64,000 bases of DNA from Streptomyces sp. NRRL WC-3742. Its GTDB lineage: Bacteria; Actinomycetota; Actinomycetes; Streptomycetales; Streptomycetaceae. Where the stretch lies: positions 1 to 64,000 of the forward strand of contig NZ_JOCF01000030.1 of NCBI RefSeq assembly GCF_000720635.1. The letters are read 5' to 3'. Under the pieces are notes generated by a model, which did no database searches, was not told the origin of the DNA, and saw only the letters and a list, made by a program, of their open reading frames with translations. Made by a program: the position numbers and the translations under genes. Shown one piece after another: positions 1 to 6,799 of the stretch (positions within the stretch are counted from its first letter, which is position 1; the number at the start of each line of letters is the position of its first letter).

Positions 1-36
1 GGGGGGGAGGGGGGAGGGGCCCCAGGAAGAGTGAAA

Positions 37-52
37 TGTGATCTGAATCACT
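37..52. promoter_or_regulatory. Candidate Crp-type operator
   Basis: The dyad TGTGA-N6-TCACT matches the classic CRP/Crp half-site pair. It lies about 80 bp upstream of the reductase-like gene starting at 134. Streptomyces encodes a Crp that binds GTG-N6-CAC type sites, so binding is plausible. The gene upstream is outside the window, so the target could be either side. This is motif evidence only. Confidence 0.3.
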
Positions 53-133
53 GGAATGGGGCGATGATTCTCGCGCAGGTTGCCGGTCTCCCCTTACGAA
101 GCCCCGAGCCCAAGAACCCCGAAGGAACACCCC

Positions 134-727
134 ATGCGCATCGTCACCAACCAGTTCATCAGCCTCGACGGCGTCGTCCAGGCCCCCGGCGGCCCGCAGG
201 AGGACACCGACGGCGGCTTCGCCCACGGCGGCTGGTCGCACCCCTACTTCGACGCGGACACCATCGGCCCCTTCCTCGCCGAGACGATGAGCACCACCGA
301 CGCCCTGCTCTTCGGCCGCCGGACCTGGCAGACGATGGCCGCCGCCTGGCCCGAGCGCGCCGGCGACCCGTTCGCCGACCAGATGAACTCGATCAAGAAG
401 TACGTCGTCTCCGACACCCTCACCGAGGCCGACCTCACCTGGACGAACACCACCCTCGTCCCCGGCCCCGAGGCCGCCTCCTGGGCTCGCCGCCGGCGCG
501 AGGCGGACGGCGGTGACCTGCTGATCATGGGCAGCCCGACTCTCGTCCGCTCCCTCCTCACCGAGGATCTCGTGGACGAGCTGCGTCTCATCGTCATGCC
601 GGTCGTGCTCGGCGGCGGCAAGACGATCTTCCCGACGGACGGCGTGCAGCGCGCCTTCGAGCTGGTCTCCACCACGACCGCCAAGACGGGCACCCACGTC
701 ACCACCTACCGCCGCGCCACCGCCTGA
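134..727 (+). CDS. Dihydrofolate reductase / RibD C-terminal family protein
   Basis: A 197-residue protein of the dihydrofolate reductase-like RibD_C family (NADPH-dependent reductase fold), probably cytosolic. Visible family signatures are SLDGVVQAPGG near the N-terminus, LLFGRRTWQTM around residue 60, DLLIMGSPTLVRSLL, and DELRLIVMPVVLGGGKTIFP near the C-terminus. The ATG at 134 is preceded by GAAGGAA at 121. Longer upstream starts have no ribosome binding site and add non-family sequence. Many such proteins in actinobacteria have no known substrate, so a specific reaction cannot be assigned. It stands alone, followed by a strong terminator hairpin. Confidence 0.85.
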   Translation: MRIVTNQFISLDGVVQAPGGPQEDTDGGFAHGGWSHPYFDADTIGPFLAETMSTTDALLFGRRTWQTMAAAWPERAGDPFADQMNSIKKYVVSDTLTEADLTWTNTTLVPGPEAASWARRRREADGGDLLIMGSPTLVRSLLTEDLVDELRLIVMPVVLGGGKTIFPTDGVQRAFELVSTTTAKTGTHVTTYRRATA

Positions 728-734
728 CACCACA

Positions 735-765
735 CGCAGGAAGTCGGCCCCGCCGACTTCCTGCG
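735..765. terminator. Hairpin terminator
   Basis: A perfect 14-bp inverted repeat (CGCAGGAAGTCGGC and its complement) with a CCC loop begins 8 bp after the stop of the reductase-like gene. As is common in Streptomyces, there is no clear T-run. Confidence 0.7.
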
Positions 766-926
766 CACACCCCCTCCGCACCACCACCCCCCACCTCACC
801 GAGCCCGACGCGAACTGCCTGCCCCGCCCGGCGAAATACCGCCGGACCCGGGCCGGGGAACGGGCACAATGGCCTAGTGATGGTGGGCCCGTCCGGCGTC
901 GGGGGGCCAGGGATTTGGAGGCCCGG

Positions 927-2312
927 GTGAGCGATCTTCCGCGCAAGGCAGTGACCCGCACGGCACGGCTCGCCGCCCTGCCCCTGGGGATAGCCGGCCG
1001 CGCCACTCTCGGCTTGGGCAAGCGGATCGGCGGCCGCTCCGCCGAGGTGGTCACGGCCGAGCTCCAGCAGGCCACCGCGGACCAGCTGTTCAAGGTCCTC
1101 GGCGAGCTCAAGGGCGGGGCGATGAAGTTCGGGCAGGTGCTGTCCGTCTTCGAGGCCGCGCTGCCCGAGGAGGTCGCCGGGCCGTACCGGGCCGCACTGA
1201 CCAAGCTGCAGGACGCCGCTCCCCCGATGCCCGCCGCAACGGTGCACACCGCGCTCGCCCAGCGGCTCGGGGACGACTGGCGCGAGCTGTTCCTGGAGTT
1301 CGACGACCGCCCGGCGGCGGCCGCCTCGATCGGCCAGGTGCACCGGGCCGTCTGGCACGACGGGCGCCGCGTGGCCGTCAAGGTGCAGTACCCGGGCGCC
1401 GGGGACGCGCTGCTGGCGGACCTCGCCCAGCTGAGCCGGGTGGCTTGGCTGCTGGGCCCGCTGATCCCGGGCCTGGACATCAAGCCGCTGATCGTCGAGC
1501 TGCGCGAGCGGGTCTCCGAGGAGCTGGACTACGAGCTGGAGGCGCAGGCTCAGCGCCTCCACGCCGAGGAGTTCGCGGACGACGCGGACATCGCGGTGCC
1601 GGGCGTGGTGGCGCAGGGCGACCAGGTGCTGGTCACCGAGTGGATGGACGGCACCCCGCTGGCCGAGGTGATCGCCTCCGGCACCCAGGAGGAGCGCGAT
1701 CGCGCCGGGCAGTTGCTGGCCCGGTTCCTGTTCGCCGGGCCGGCGCGGACGGGCCTGCTGCACGCGGACCCGCACCCGGGCAACTTCCGGCTGCTGAAGG
1801 ACGACGGCCCGGTCTCGGGCTGGCGCCTGGGCGTGCTGGACTTCGGCACGGTGGACCGCCTGCCCGGGGGCCTGCCCGAGCCGATCGGGGCGTCCCTGCG
1901 GATGGCCCTGGACGGGGACGCGGCGGGCGTGCTCAAGATGCTGCGCGAGGAGGGCTTCGTGAAGCCCTCGATCAGGCTGGACCCGGACGCGGTGCTGGAC
2001 TACCTGGTGCCGATCATCGAGCCGGCCGCGGTGGACAGCTTCCACTTCACCCGGACGTGGATGCGCGCCCAGGCGGCCCGGATCGCCGATCCGCGCTCCC
2101 CCGCCCACAACCTGGGCAAGCAGCTGAACCTGCCCCCGGCCTACCTGCTGATCCACCGGGTGACCCTCAGCACCATCGGGGTGCTGTGTCAGCTGGGCGC
2201 GAAGGCCCCGTTCCGGGCGGAGATGCTGGAGTGGCTCCCCAGCTTCGCCGACGAGCCGCCGGCCCCTCCGACCCCGCCGGCCCCTCGCACGAAGGCCAAG
2301 CGCAAGAGCTGA
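927..2312 (+). CDS. ABC1/AarF/UbiB-family atypical kinase
   Basis: A 461-residue member of the ABC1 (AarF/UbiB/COQ8) atypical protein-kinase-like family. The family signatures appear in order: the KxGQ-type segment GAMKFGQVLS (about residue 70), ASIGQVHRA, the ATP-lysine strand VAVKVQYPG, the catalytic segment HADPHPGNF, and the metal-binding VLDFGTV. These ATPases are linked to quinone/lipid metabolism, but this subfamily's role in actinobacteria is unsettled. The GTG at 927 is chosen because GGAG ends 6 bp upstream. A TTG at 915 is in frame but has a poorer site. It is convergent with the wblC operon, as in the whiB7 locus of mycobacteria. Confidence 0.9.
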   Translation: MSDLPRKAVTRTARLAALPLGIAGRATLGLGKRIGGRSAEVVTAELQQATADQLFKVLGELKGGAMKFGQVLSVFEAALPEEVAGPYRAALTKLQDAAPPMPAATVHTALAQRLGDDWRELFLEFDDRPAAAASIGQVHRAVWHDGRRVAVKVQYPGAGDALLADLAQLSRVAWLLGPLIPGLDIKPLIVELRERVSEELDYELEAQAQRLHAEEFADDADIAVPGVVAQGDQVLVTEWMDGTPLAEVIASGTQEERDRAGQLLARFLFAGPARTGLLHADPHPGNFRLLKDDGPVSGWRLGVLDFGTVDRLPGGLPEPIGASLRMALDGDAAGVLKMLREEGFVKPSIRLDPDAVLDYLVPIIEPAAVDSFHFTRTWMRAQAARIADPRSPAHNLGKQLNLPPAYLLIHRVTLSTIGVLCQLGAKAPFRAEMLEWLPSFADEPPAPPTPPAPRTKAKRKS

Positions 2313-2319
2313 CCCAACG

Positions 2320-2373
2320 GCCGCAGGCCGCTCCCCGGTCCTCGGAGACGAGGATCGGAGGGCGGCCTGCGGC
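2320..2373. terminator. Convergent bidirectional hairpin terminator
   Basis: GCCGCAGGCCGC pairs perfectly with GCGGCCTGCGGC. The interior (GTCCTC/GAGGAT) can also pair imperfectly. It lies in the 90-bp gap between two converging genes, so it can serve both. Confidence 0.65.
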
Positions 2374-2402
2374 ACGACGGGGAAGGAACTGAACGGCCGC
2401 GC

Positions 2403-2807
2403 CTACATCAGGGCGACGGCGAGCGCCTTGCGCGCCCGCAGGGAGGCCCGCTCGGCCCGCTGCCGGAGCTTGCGGGCCCGGACGACCCGGGTGACGAGCC
2501 GTTGGTTCTCGGCCTCGTGCAGCCTGTCTTGCATATGCGCACGGGCCAGGGATTCGTGGAGGAGTTGCATCTCGAGGGTCCTGTTCTGGATCTGAAGTTC
2601 GGTGGTCTGCTCTGCGCGGACGGTCGGATCGATGGCGGCGGGGGTCATGTGGTGGTCCTGCTCGTGGTGCGTGGTCGGGAACGGAATGGTGCGGGCCGCT
2701 GCTGCGTCGGCCTTGGCTGCGGCGATCCGTACGGATCGGCGGAGGGCGCTGTCCAGCGGGGGCTGCTCTCCCCGGCGGACGGCCCTGGCGGAGTCGGCGG
2801 GATTCAC
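2403..2807 (-). CDS. Small basic coiled-coil protein, wblC partner
   Basis: I do not recognise the family of this 134-residue protein. Its GTG start overlaps the wblC TGA (GTGA), so the two genes are probably translationally coupled. The second half (from TTELQIQNRTLEMQLLHESL) has leucine/hydrophobic heptad spacing and becomes very Arg/Lys-rich (RARKLRQRAERASLRARKA), suggesting a coiled coil with a nucleic-acid or acidic-partner surface. An internal ATG at 2647 gives an 80-residue version containing just the coiled coil and also has an AGGA upstream, so the true start is open. No membrane segment or signal peptide is visible. The coupling suggests a role alongside WblC, but that is inference. 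Confidence 0.6.
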   Translation of the reverse strand: MNPADSARAVRRGEQPPLDSALRRSVRIAAAKADAAAARTIPFPTTHHEQDHHMTPAAIDPTVRAEQTTELQIQNRTLEMQLLHESLARAHMQDRLHEAENQRLVTRVVRARKLRQRAERASLRARKALAVALM

Positions 2808-3079
2808 GCCATGACCTCGGTCTTGCGCGGACGCCCACGGGGCCGCTTGCGGGCCACGACGACACCCTGAACGAACAGTTCGCCACCCCAGACGCCCCAC
2901 GGCTCGCGACGCTCCAGCGCGCCGGTGAGGCAGGCTTCCTTCACCGGGCACGTGCCGCAGAGGGACTTCGCGTACTCGACGTCGGCGGGCGTCTCGGCGA
3001 AGAAGACCTCGGGGTCGAAGGCGCGGCAGGGGATGGGAAGGCCGAGGGCCTCGGCCTGCTCGATCGAGTTGAGCTGCAT
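2804..3079 (-). CDS. wblC: WhiB7/WblC antibiotic-resistance transcription regulator
   Basis: A 91-residue WhiB-family Fe-S transcription factor. Four conserved cysteines (C18, C41, C44, C50) can hold a [4Fe-4S] cluster. The EPWGVWGGE turn (residues 59-67) is the sigma-A-contacting signature. The C-terminal AT-hook RGRPRK (81-86) marks it as the WhiB7/WblC subtype, which activates intrinsic antibiotic-resistance genes by binding AT-rich DNA just upstream of -35 elements. The ATG at 3079 follows GGAGG with 8-nt spacing. Upstream in-frame extension has no family match. The leader holds an upstream ORF and an attenuator, and the next gene overlaps its stop. The neighbours UvrD2 and mycoredoxin match the whiB7 locus of mycobacteria. 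Confidence 0.95.
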   Translation of the reverse strand: MQLNSIEQAEALGLPIPCRAFDPEVFFAETPADVEYAKSLCGTCPVKEACLTGALERREPWGVWGGELFVQGVVVARKRPRGRPRKTEVMA

Positions 3080-3264
3080 GAACGGAACCTCCGGAGGGTC
3101 GGCCTGGTCGGCCTTGGTGTTCTGGCTTGTCGTCGGTACGGACGGGGTGGGCGGTGTGATGACCGTGGACACTTTGGGCGTCTTCCTCGTCTTCTCAGTG
3201 GTTCCGGCTCGGTGGACTGGTGGTGCCGGCCGGAGGCCCCGGAGGGCCTGGGTGGTCTTGCGTA

Positions 3265-3317
3265 CCGGACAAAACAGAAGGGCCGCGAATCCCGGTGGTG
3301 ACGGGTTCCGCGGCCCT
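3265..3317 (-). terminator. wblC leader attenuator (intrinsic terminator)
   Basis: On the minus strand AGGGCCGCG/CGCGGCCCT plus an AA/TT extension forms a long stem with one bulged base, and CCC/GGG pairs further in. It is followed by TTCTGTTTTG, an unusually T-rich tail for this genome. It sits between the upstream ORF stop (3342) and the wblC start (3079). Rho-independent attenuators relieved when ribosomes stall on an upstream ORF are established for whiB7/wblC. This placement fits that role. Confidence 0.75.
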
Positions 3318-3328
3318 GGAGGGTGCCG

Positions 3329-3347
3329 ACCTGAGGCTGACTCAGGT
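3329..3347 (-). other. Hairpin on the wblC upstream-ORF stop codon
   Basis: A perfect 7-bp inverted repeat (ACCTGAG / CTCAGGT) with a 5-nt loop. The TGA of the upstream ORF (3342-3344) spans the loop edge and one arm. A ribosome terminating or stalling here would open this hairpin and could change folding of the attenuator 12 nt downstream. Confidence 0.55.
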
Positions 3348-3803
3348 TCGTTCTCTCCAGGGTTCGGGGCCGCGGAAGGCCCGCATCCGGATGGCCTGGG
3401 CGCCGATGAAGGCGGCCTGGGCCAGTGCGATCTGCTGCTCGTTCTGCTTCTTCTGGGTGTTTCCGGCACCGATGACCTGCGCATAGCCGCCATGCTTGGC
3501 GGCGGCTACGGCCGCCTTCGGTGCCTGGGTCGGTCGCTCATCGCGCATGGGACGCGACGTGCCGAACGACGCCCAGCTACCGGACAGACCGGTCTCGACG
3601 GAGGTGCCTTCGACGTTCCTGCCGCCCGGGGCGCAGAGATCAGTGTGTCCAAGCGCACTGACAGCGGGGACGACGGAGACACCGGTGGTGTCGAGACCCA
3701 GACCGGTTCCACCGAGCTCGGCGAGCGCCCGCAGGCGGGCGGCACGCAGGGAGGCAGCGACAACGGTCTGGCCAGTCAGTTTGGTGATCATGATGTTTCC
3801 CAC
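3342..3803 (-). CDS. Upstream ORF in the wblC leader (153 codons)
   Basis: A GTG start at 3803 follows AGGAGG with 8-nt spacing, one of the best ribosome binding sites in the window, so it is probably translated. The predicted 153-residue product has no family I recognise. It begins VGNIMITKLTGQTVV and ends in a Gln/Lys then Ala-rich helix (NTQKKQNEQQIALAQAAF) and RGPEPWRERT. Third-position GC bias is weaker than in neighbouring genes, with many T-ending codons (GGT, CTT, GTT). Its stop is 25 bp before the attenuator stem. It may be a regulatory upstream ORF controlling wblC, a functional protein, or both. Shorter internal starts are possible. Confidence 0.55.
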   Translation of the reverse strand: MGNIMITKLTGQTVVAASLRAARLRALAELGGTGLGLDTTGVSVVPAVSALGHTDLCAPGGRNVEGTSVETGLSGSWASFGTSRPMRDERPTQAPKAAVAAAKHGGYAQVIGAGNTQKKQNEQQIALAQAAFIGAQAIRMRAFRGPEPWRERT

Positions 3804-3979
3804 TGTCTTCGCCTCCTCTCGGCGTCTCGCGGAGCCTGGTCTCCCTGGCTCCGAATCTTCGGATGTCTGTCTCGGTGAAGCTGTGTGGCCGACCGGGCCG
3901 TGAGGCCCTGCGACTCTGTGGTCTCGGGGATTCGGCACAGGTGTGACCTGTGCGATCGCGTCCCCTTGACCGCTCCGGC

Positions 3980-4020
3980 AGGCTATTGCGCTCCCGGTAC
4001 GCCGCGCAAACTATTTTTCA
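3980..4020 (-). promoter_or_regulatory. Predicted wblC promoter with WblC-type AT-rich box
   Basis: Reading the minus strand, GAAAAATAGT directly precedes a -35-like TTGCGC (4004-4009), followed by an 18-bp spacer and the -10-like TAGCCT (3980-3985). An AT-rich stretch abutting the -35 is the known binding signature of WhiB7/WblC, which autoactivates its own gene. Predicted transcription starts near 3973, giving a leader of roughly 890 nt. Confidence 0.6.
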
Positions 4021-4084
4021 CGGGCGGGTTTCGCCATGTGTCGGAAAGTCCCCCGAGCGGCCCCTCGACCGCGCCCGGACCGGC

Positions 4085-6337
4085 TCACGCCGGATCGCCC
4101 GGCTCGCCGTCCTCGACGTCGTCCGGTGCCTCCTCGGGCTCCTCCCCCGCACACAACGAGAGCACGGAGGCCCCGTACTTGTCCAGCTTCATGGCGCCCA
4201 CCCCCGAGATCTGGGCCAGTTCCCGGGTGCTGGAGGGCACGTCCTCGGCGATCGCCATGAGTGTCGCGTCGGTGAACACCACGTAGGCGGGGACGCCCTG
4301 GCCCTTCGCCTGCCCGGCCCGCCACTCGCGCAGCCGCTCGTACAGCCCCTCGTCCATGGTGGACGGGCAGTCCTCGCAGCGGCGCAGCTTGCGTTCGACC
4401 GCCTCGGTCAGGACGCGGTCGCAGACCCGGCACTTGACCGGCCCGCGGGCCCGCCGGGCGGCGGAGCGCTCGCCGGTCTCGACGCTCCCCCGGCCCGCGC
4501 GCCCGCCGGTGCGTGCGCCGGGCGCGGAGGAGCCGGGGCGCAGCCCGTCCATGAAGCGGCTGGGCTTGCGGGAGGCCCGCCCGCCCGGGGAGCGGGACAG
4601 GGCCCAGGACAGCGAGAGGTACTTGCGGGCGCGGGTGACGCCGACGTAGAGGAGGCGGCGTTCCTCCTCGATCTGTTCGTCGGTCTTGGCGTAGATGATC
4701 GGCAGGGTGCCCTCGGTGAGGCCGACGAGGTAGACGGCGTCCCATTCGAGGCCCTTGGCGGCGTGCAGGGAGGCGAGGGTGACGCCTTCGACGGCGGGGG
4801 CGTGCTGGGCGGCGGCGCGGGCGTCGAGTTCGGCGACGTAGGCGGCGAGGTCGGCGCCCTGTCCGGAGGCGGCGCGGGTGCGCTGGAACTCCTCGGCGAG
4901 GCGGACGAGGGCGGCGAGGGACTCCCAGCGGTCGCGGACGGATCCAGAGCCGGCGGGGGGTTCTGGGGTGAAGCCGCGGGTGGCGAGGACGGCGCGGACC
5001 TGTCCGGCGAGGTCGGGGGCGCCCTCGGTGAGCGGGTCGTCGGCGGCGCGGGCGGCGCCGCGCAGCAGGATGCCGGCGTCGCGGACCTCGGGGCGTTCGA
5101 AGAACCGTTCGGCGCCCTTGAGCTGGTAGGGGACGCCGAGGTCGGCGAGGGCCTGTTCGTAGACCTCGGACTGGCCGTTGGTGCGGAAGAGGACGGCGAT
5201 CTCGCTGGCGCGCACGCCGGTGGCGAGGAGGTCCTTGATGCGGCGGGCGGTGTTCTCGGCCTCGGTGGGTTCGTCCTCGTACTCGGTGTAGACGGGTTCG
5301 GGGCCGGCTTCGCGCTGGGAGACGAGTTCGAGGCGGTGGCGGGCGGCTTCGCCGCGGGCCTGGGAGAGGAGTCCGTTGGCGAGGTGGACGACCTGGGGGG
5401 TGGAGCGGTAGTCGCGCACCAGTTTGACGACGGTGGCCTCGGGGTGGCGGGTGCGGAAGTTGAGGAGGTAGTCGGGGGTGGCGCCGGTGAAGGAGTAGAT
5501 GGTCTGGCTGGCGTCGCCGACGACGCAGAGGCTGGCGCCGCCGCCGGGGCCGGTCCACTGGTCGAGGAGGCGCTGCTGGAGCGGGGAGACGTCCTGGTAC
5601 TCGTCGACGGTGAAGTGCCGGTACTGGGAGCGGACCTGGTCGGCGATGTCGGGGCGGTCCTCGAGGATGGCGGCGGTGAGCAGCAGGACGTCCTCGAAGT
5701 CGATGGCGCCGCGGCGGCTCTTGGTCTCCTCGTAGACGCGGTAGACCTGGGCGGTCTCGGCGGGGTCGCGGGGGGTGTCGCGGCCGATCTTCGCGACGGC
5801 GGCGGGGTAGTCGTCGGGGCCGATCTGGGTGACCTTGGCCCATTCGATCTCGGCGGTGAGGTCGCGCAGTTCGGTGCGCTGGACGCGCAGGCCGCAGCGG
5901 CCGGCGGATTCGGCGACGAGCTGGACCTTGCGTTCGAGGAGCTGGGGGACGGCGCCTCCGACGGCGCGGGGCCAGAAGTACTGGAGCTGGCGCAGCGCGG
6001 CGGCGTGGAAGGTGCGGGCCTGGACGCCTTCGGCGCCGAGCTCGCGCAGGCGGCCGCGCATCTCGCCGGCGGCGCGGGCGGTGAAGGTGACGGCGAGGAC
6101 CTGGGCGGGCTGGTAGACGCCGCTGCGCACGCCGTAGGCGATGCGGTGGGTGATGGCGCGCGTCTTGCCGGTGCCGGCGCCGGCGAGGACGCAGACGGGG
6201 CCGTGCAGGGAGGTGGCGACGGCGCGCTGTTCGGGGTCGAGCCCGGCGAGGACGGCGTCGGGGCCGGTGGCGGCGCCGGGGTCGGCCCAGCCGTCGGGGG
6301 CGTCGTACGGGCTGCCGCTCAAGAGGTCTTCCTGCAT
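4085..6337 (-). CDS. uvrD2: ATP-dependent DNA helicase UvrD2
   Basis: A 750-residue superfamily 1A 3'-5' DNA helicase. Walker A is GAGTGKT (K58) after the Q-motif LDPEQRAV. Walker B/motif II is VDEYQDV. Motif IV/V/VI segments include LHAAKGLEWDAVYLVG and RLLYVGVTRARKYL. The C-terminal part carries two CxxC pairs (CRVC...CEDC, likely a zinc-binding linker) and an HRDC domain, the layout of actinobacterial UvrD2. The ATG at 6337 has AGAGG 9 nt upstream. An ATG at 6346 is too close to that site. It is divergent from the mycoredoxin gene and upstream of the wblC leader promoter. It likely acts in DNA repair and is an essential gene in mycobacteria. Confidence 0.93.
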   Translation of the reverse strand: MQEDLLSGSPYDAPDGWADPGAATGPDAVLAGLDPEQRAVATSLHGPVCVLAGAGTGKTRAITHRIAYGVRSGVYQPAQVLAVTFTARAAGEMRGRLRELGAEGVQARTFHAAALRQLQYFWPRAVGGAVPQLLERKVQLVAESAGRCGLRVQRTELRDLTAEIEWAKVTQIGPDDYPAAVAKIGRDTPRDPAETAQVYRVYEETKSRRGAIDFEDVLLLTAAILEDRPDIADQVRSQYRHFTVDEYQDVSPLQQRLLDQWTGPGGGASLCVVGDASQTIYSFTGATPDYLLNFRTRHPEATVVKLVRDYRSTPQVVHLANGLLSQARGEAARHRLELVSQREAGPEPVYTEYEDEPTEAENTARRIKDLLATGVRASEIAVLFRTNGQSEVYEQALADLGVPYQLKGAERFFERPEVRDAGILLRGAARAADDPLTEGAPDLAGQVRAVLATRGFTPEPPAGSGSVRDRWESLAALVRLAEEFQRTRAASGQGADLAAYVAELDARAAAQHAPAVEGVTLASLHAAKGLEWDAVYLVGLTEGTLPIIYAKTDEQIEEERRLLYVGVTRARKYLSLSWALSRSPGGRASRKPSRFMDGLRPGSSAPGARTGGRAGRGSVETGERSAARRARGPVKCRVCDRVLTEAVERKLRRCEDCPSTMDEGLYERLREWRAGQAKGQGVPAYVVFTDATLMAIAEDVPSSTRELAQISGVGAMKLDKYGASVLSLCAGEEPEEAPDDVEDGEPGDPA

Positions 6338-6361
6338 GCGTTCCATCCTCTCAGTCCGGTG

Positions 6362-6384
6362 GGACAACGCGGGCGGGGTTGTCC
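6362..6384. repeat. Inverted repeat between uvrD2 and the mycoredoxin gene
   Basis: GGACAAC and GTTGTCC separated by 9 bp, in the intergenic region just upstream of uvrD2. It could be an operator. It does not match the actinobacterial LexA box, and no regulator can be named. Confidence 0.35.
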
Positions 6385-6439
6385 ACAGGCCCGGTGTGAT
6401 CGGAGGATGATCGCTTCCGTTCGTCGGTCGGTGCGGCCG

Positions 6440-6465
6440 GAATGCCCGCCCTCCGGTGGGTGTTG
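6440..6465 (+). promoter_or_regulatory. Predicted sigma-R promoter of the mycoredoxin gene
   Basis: GGAAT (6440-6444), exactly 18 bp, then GTT (6463-6465), matching the Streptomyces sigma-R thiol-stress promoter consensus GGAAT-N18-GTT. It is about 47 bp upstream of the mycoredoxin start, and a thiol-redox gene is an expected target. Confidence 0.65.
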
Positions 6466-6512
6466 CGGCTGTGAGACCGTACGACTCGATTCGAACAAGA
6501 AGGAGCCCTTCG

Positions 6513-6770
6513 ATGTCCGCCGCCGTGACGATGTACAGCACGACCTGGTGTGGGTACTGCAACCGCCTCAAGAGCCAGCTGGACCGTGAAGGCATCGCCT
6601 ACACCGAGATCAACATCGAGCTGGACCCGGAGTCCGCGAACTTCGTGGAGTCGGTGAACGACGGCAACCAGACGGTCCCGACGGTGCTGGTGACGCCGCA
6701 GAGCGGTGGCGAGCGGGTCGTCATGACGAACCCGAGCCTGATCCAGGTGAAGAAGGCCCTGGCCGCCTGA
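6513..6770 (+). CDS. mrx1: Mycoredoxin (glutaredoxin-like, mycothiol-dependent)
   Basis: An 85-residue thioredoxin-fold protein with the active site CGYC (C13-C16) after TMYSTTW, and a cis-proline in TVPTVL. CGYC and the position beside uvrD2 match mycoredoxin-1 (Rv3198A), which reduces mycothiol-protein mixed disulfides using mycothiol. It is cytosolic. The ATG at 6513 has AAGGAG at 6499 and the length is normal. A sigma-R-type promoter precedes it, so induction by disulfide stress is likely. Confidence 0.9.
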   Translation: MSAAVTMYSTTWCGYCNRLKSQLDREGIAYTEINIELDPESANFVESVNDGNQTVPTVLVTPQSGGERVVMTNPSLIQVKKALAA

Positions 6771-6799
6771 GCGGACGCACGGCACGGGCCGGCGCGCGG

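Noticed and set aside
699..2375. 558-residue minus-strand ORF opposite the ABC1 kinase gene
   Set aside because: It is an antisense frame of a clear gene. The product is Arg/Gly/Gln-rich with no family motif, as expected from high-GC shadow frames.
3080..3493. Long N-terminal extension of WblC (to 229 residues)
   Set aside because: The ATG at 3079 has GGAGG at good spacing and gives the standard 91-residue WhiB7-type protein. The extension overlaps the attenuator.
6362..6384. LexA (SOS) box for uvrD2
   Set aside because: The sequence GGACAAC-N9-GTTGTCC does not match the actinobacterial CGAAC-N4-GTTCG type.
3950..6589. 879-residue plus-strand ORF opposite uvrD2
   Set aside because: Gly/Ala/Glu repeats typical of an antisense shadow; all helicase motifs are on the other strand.
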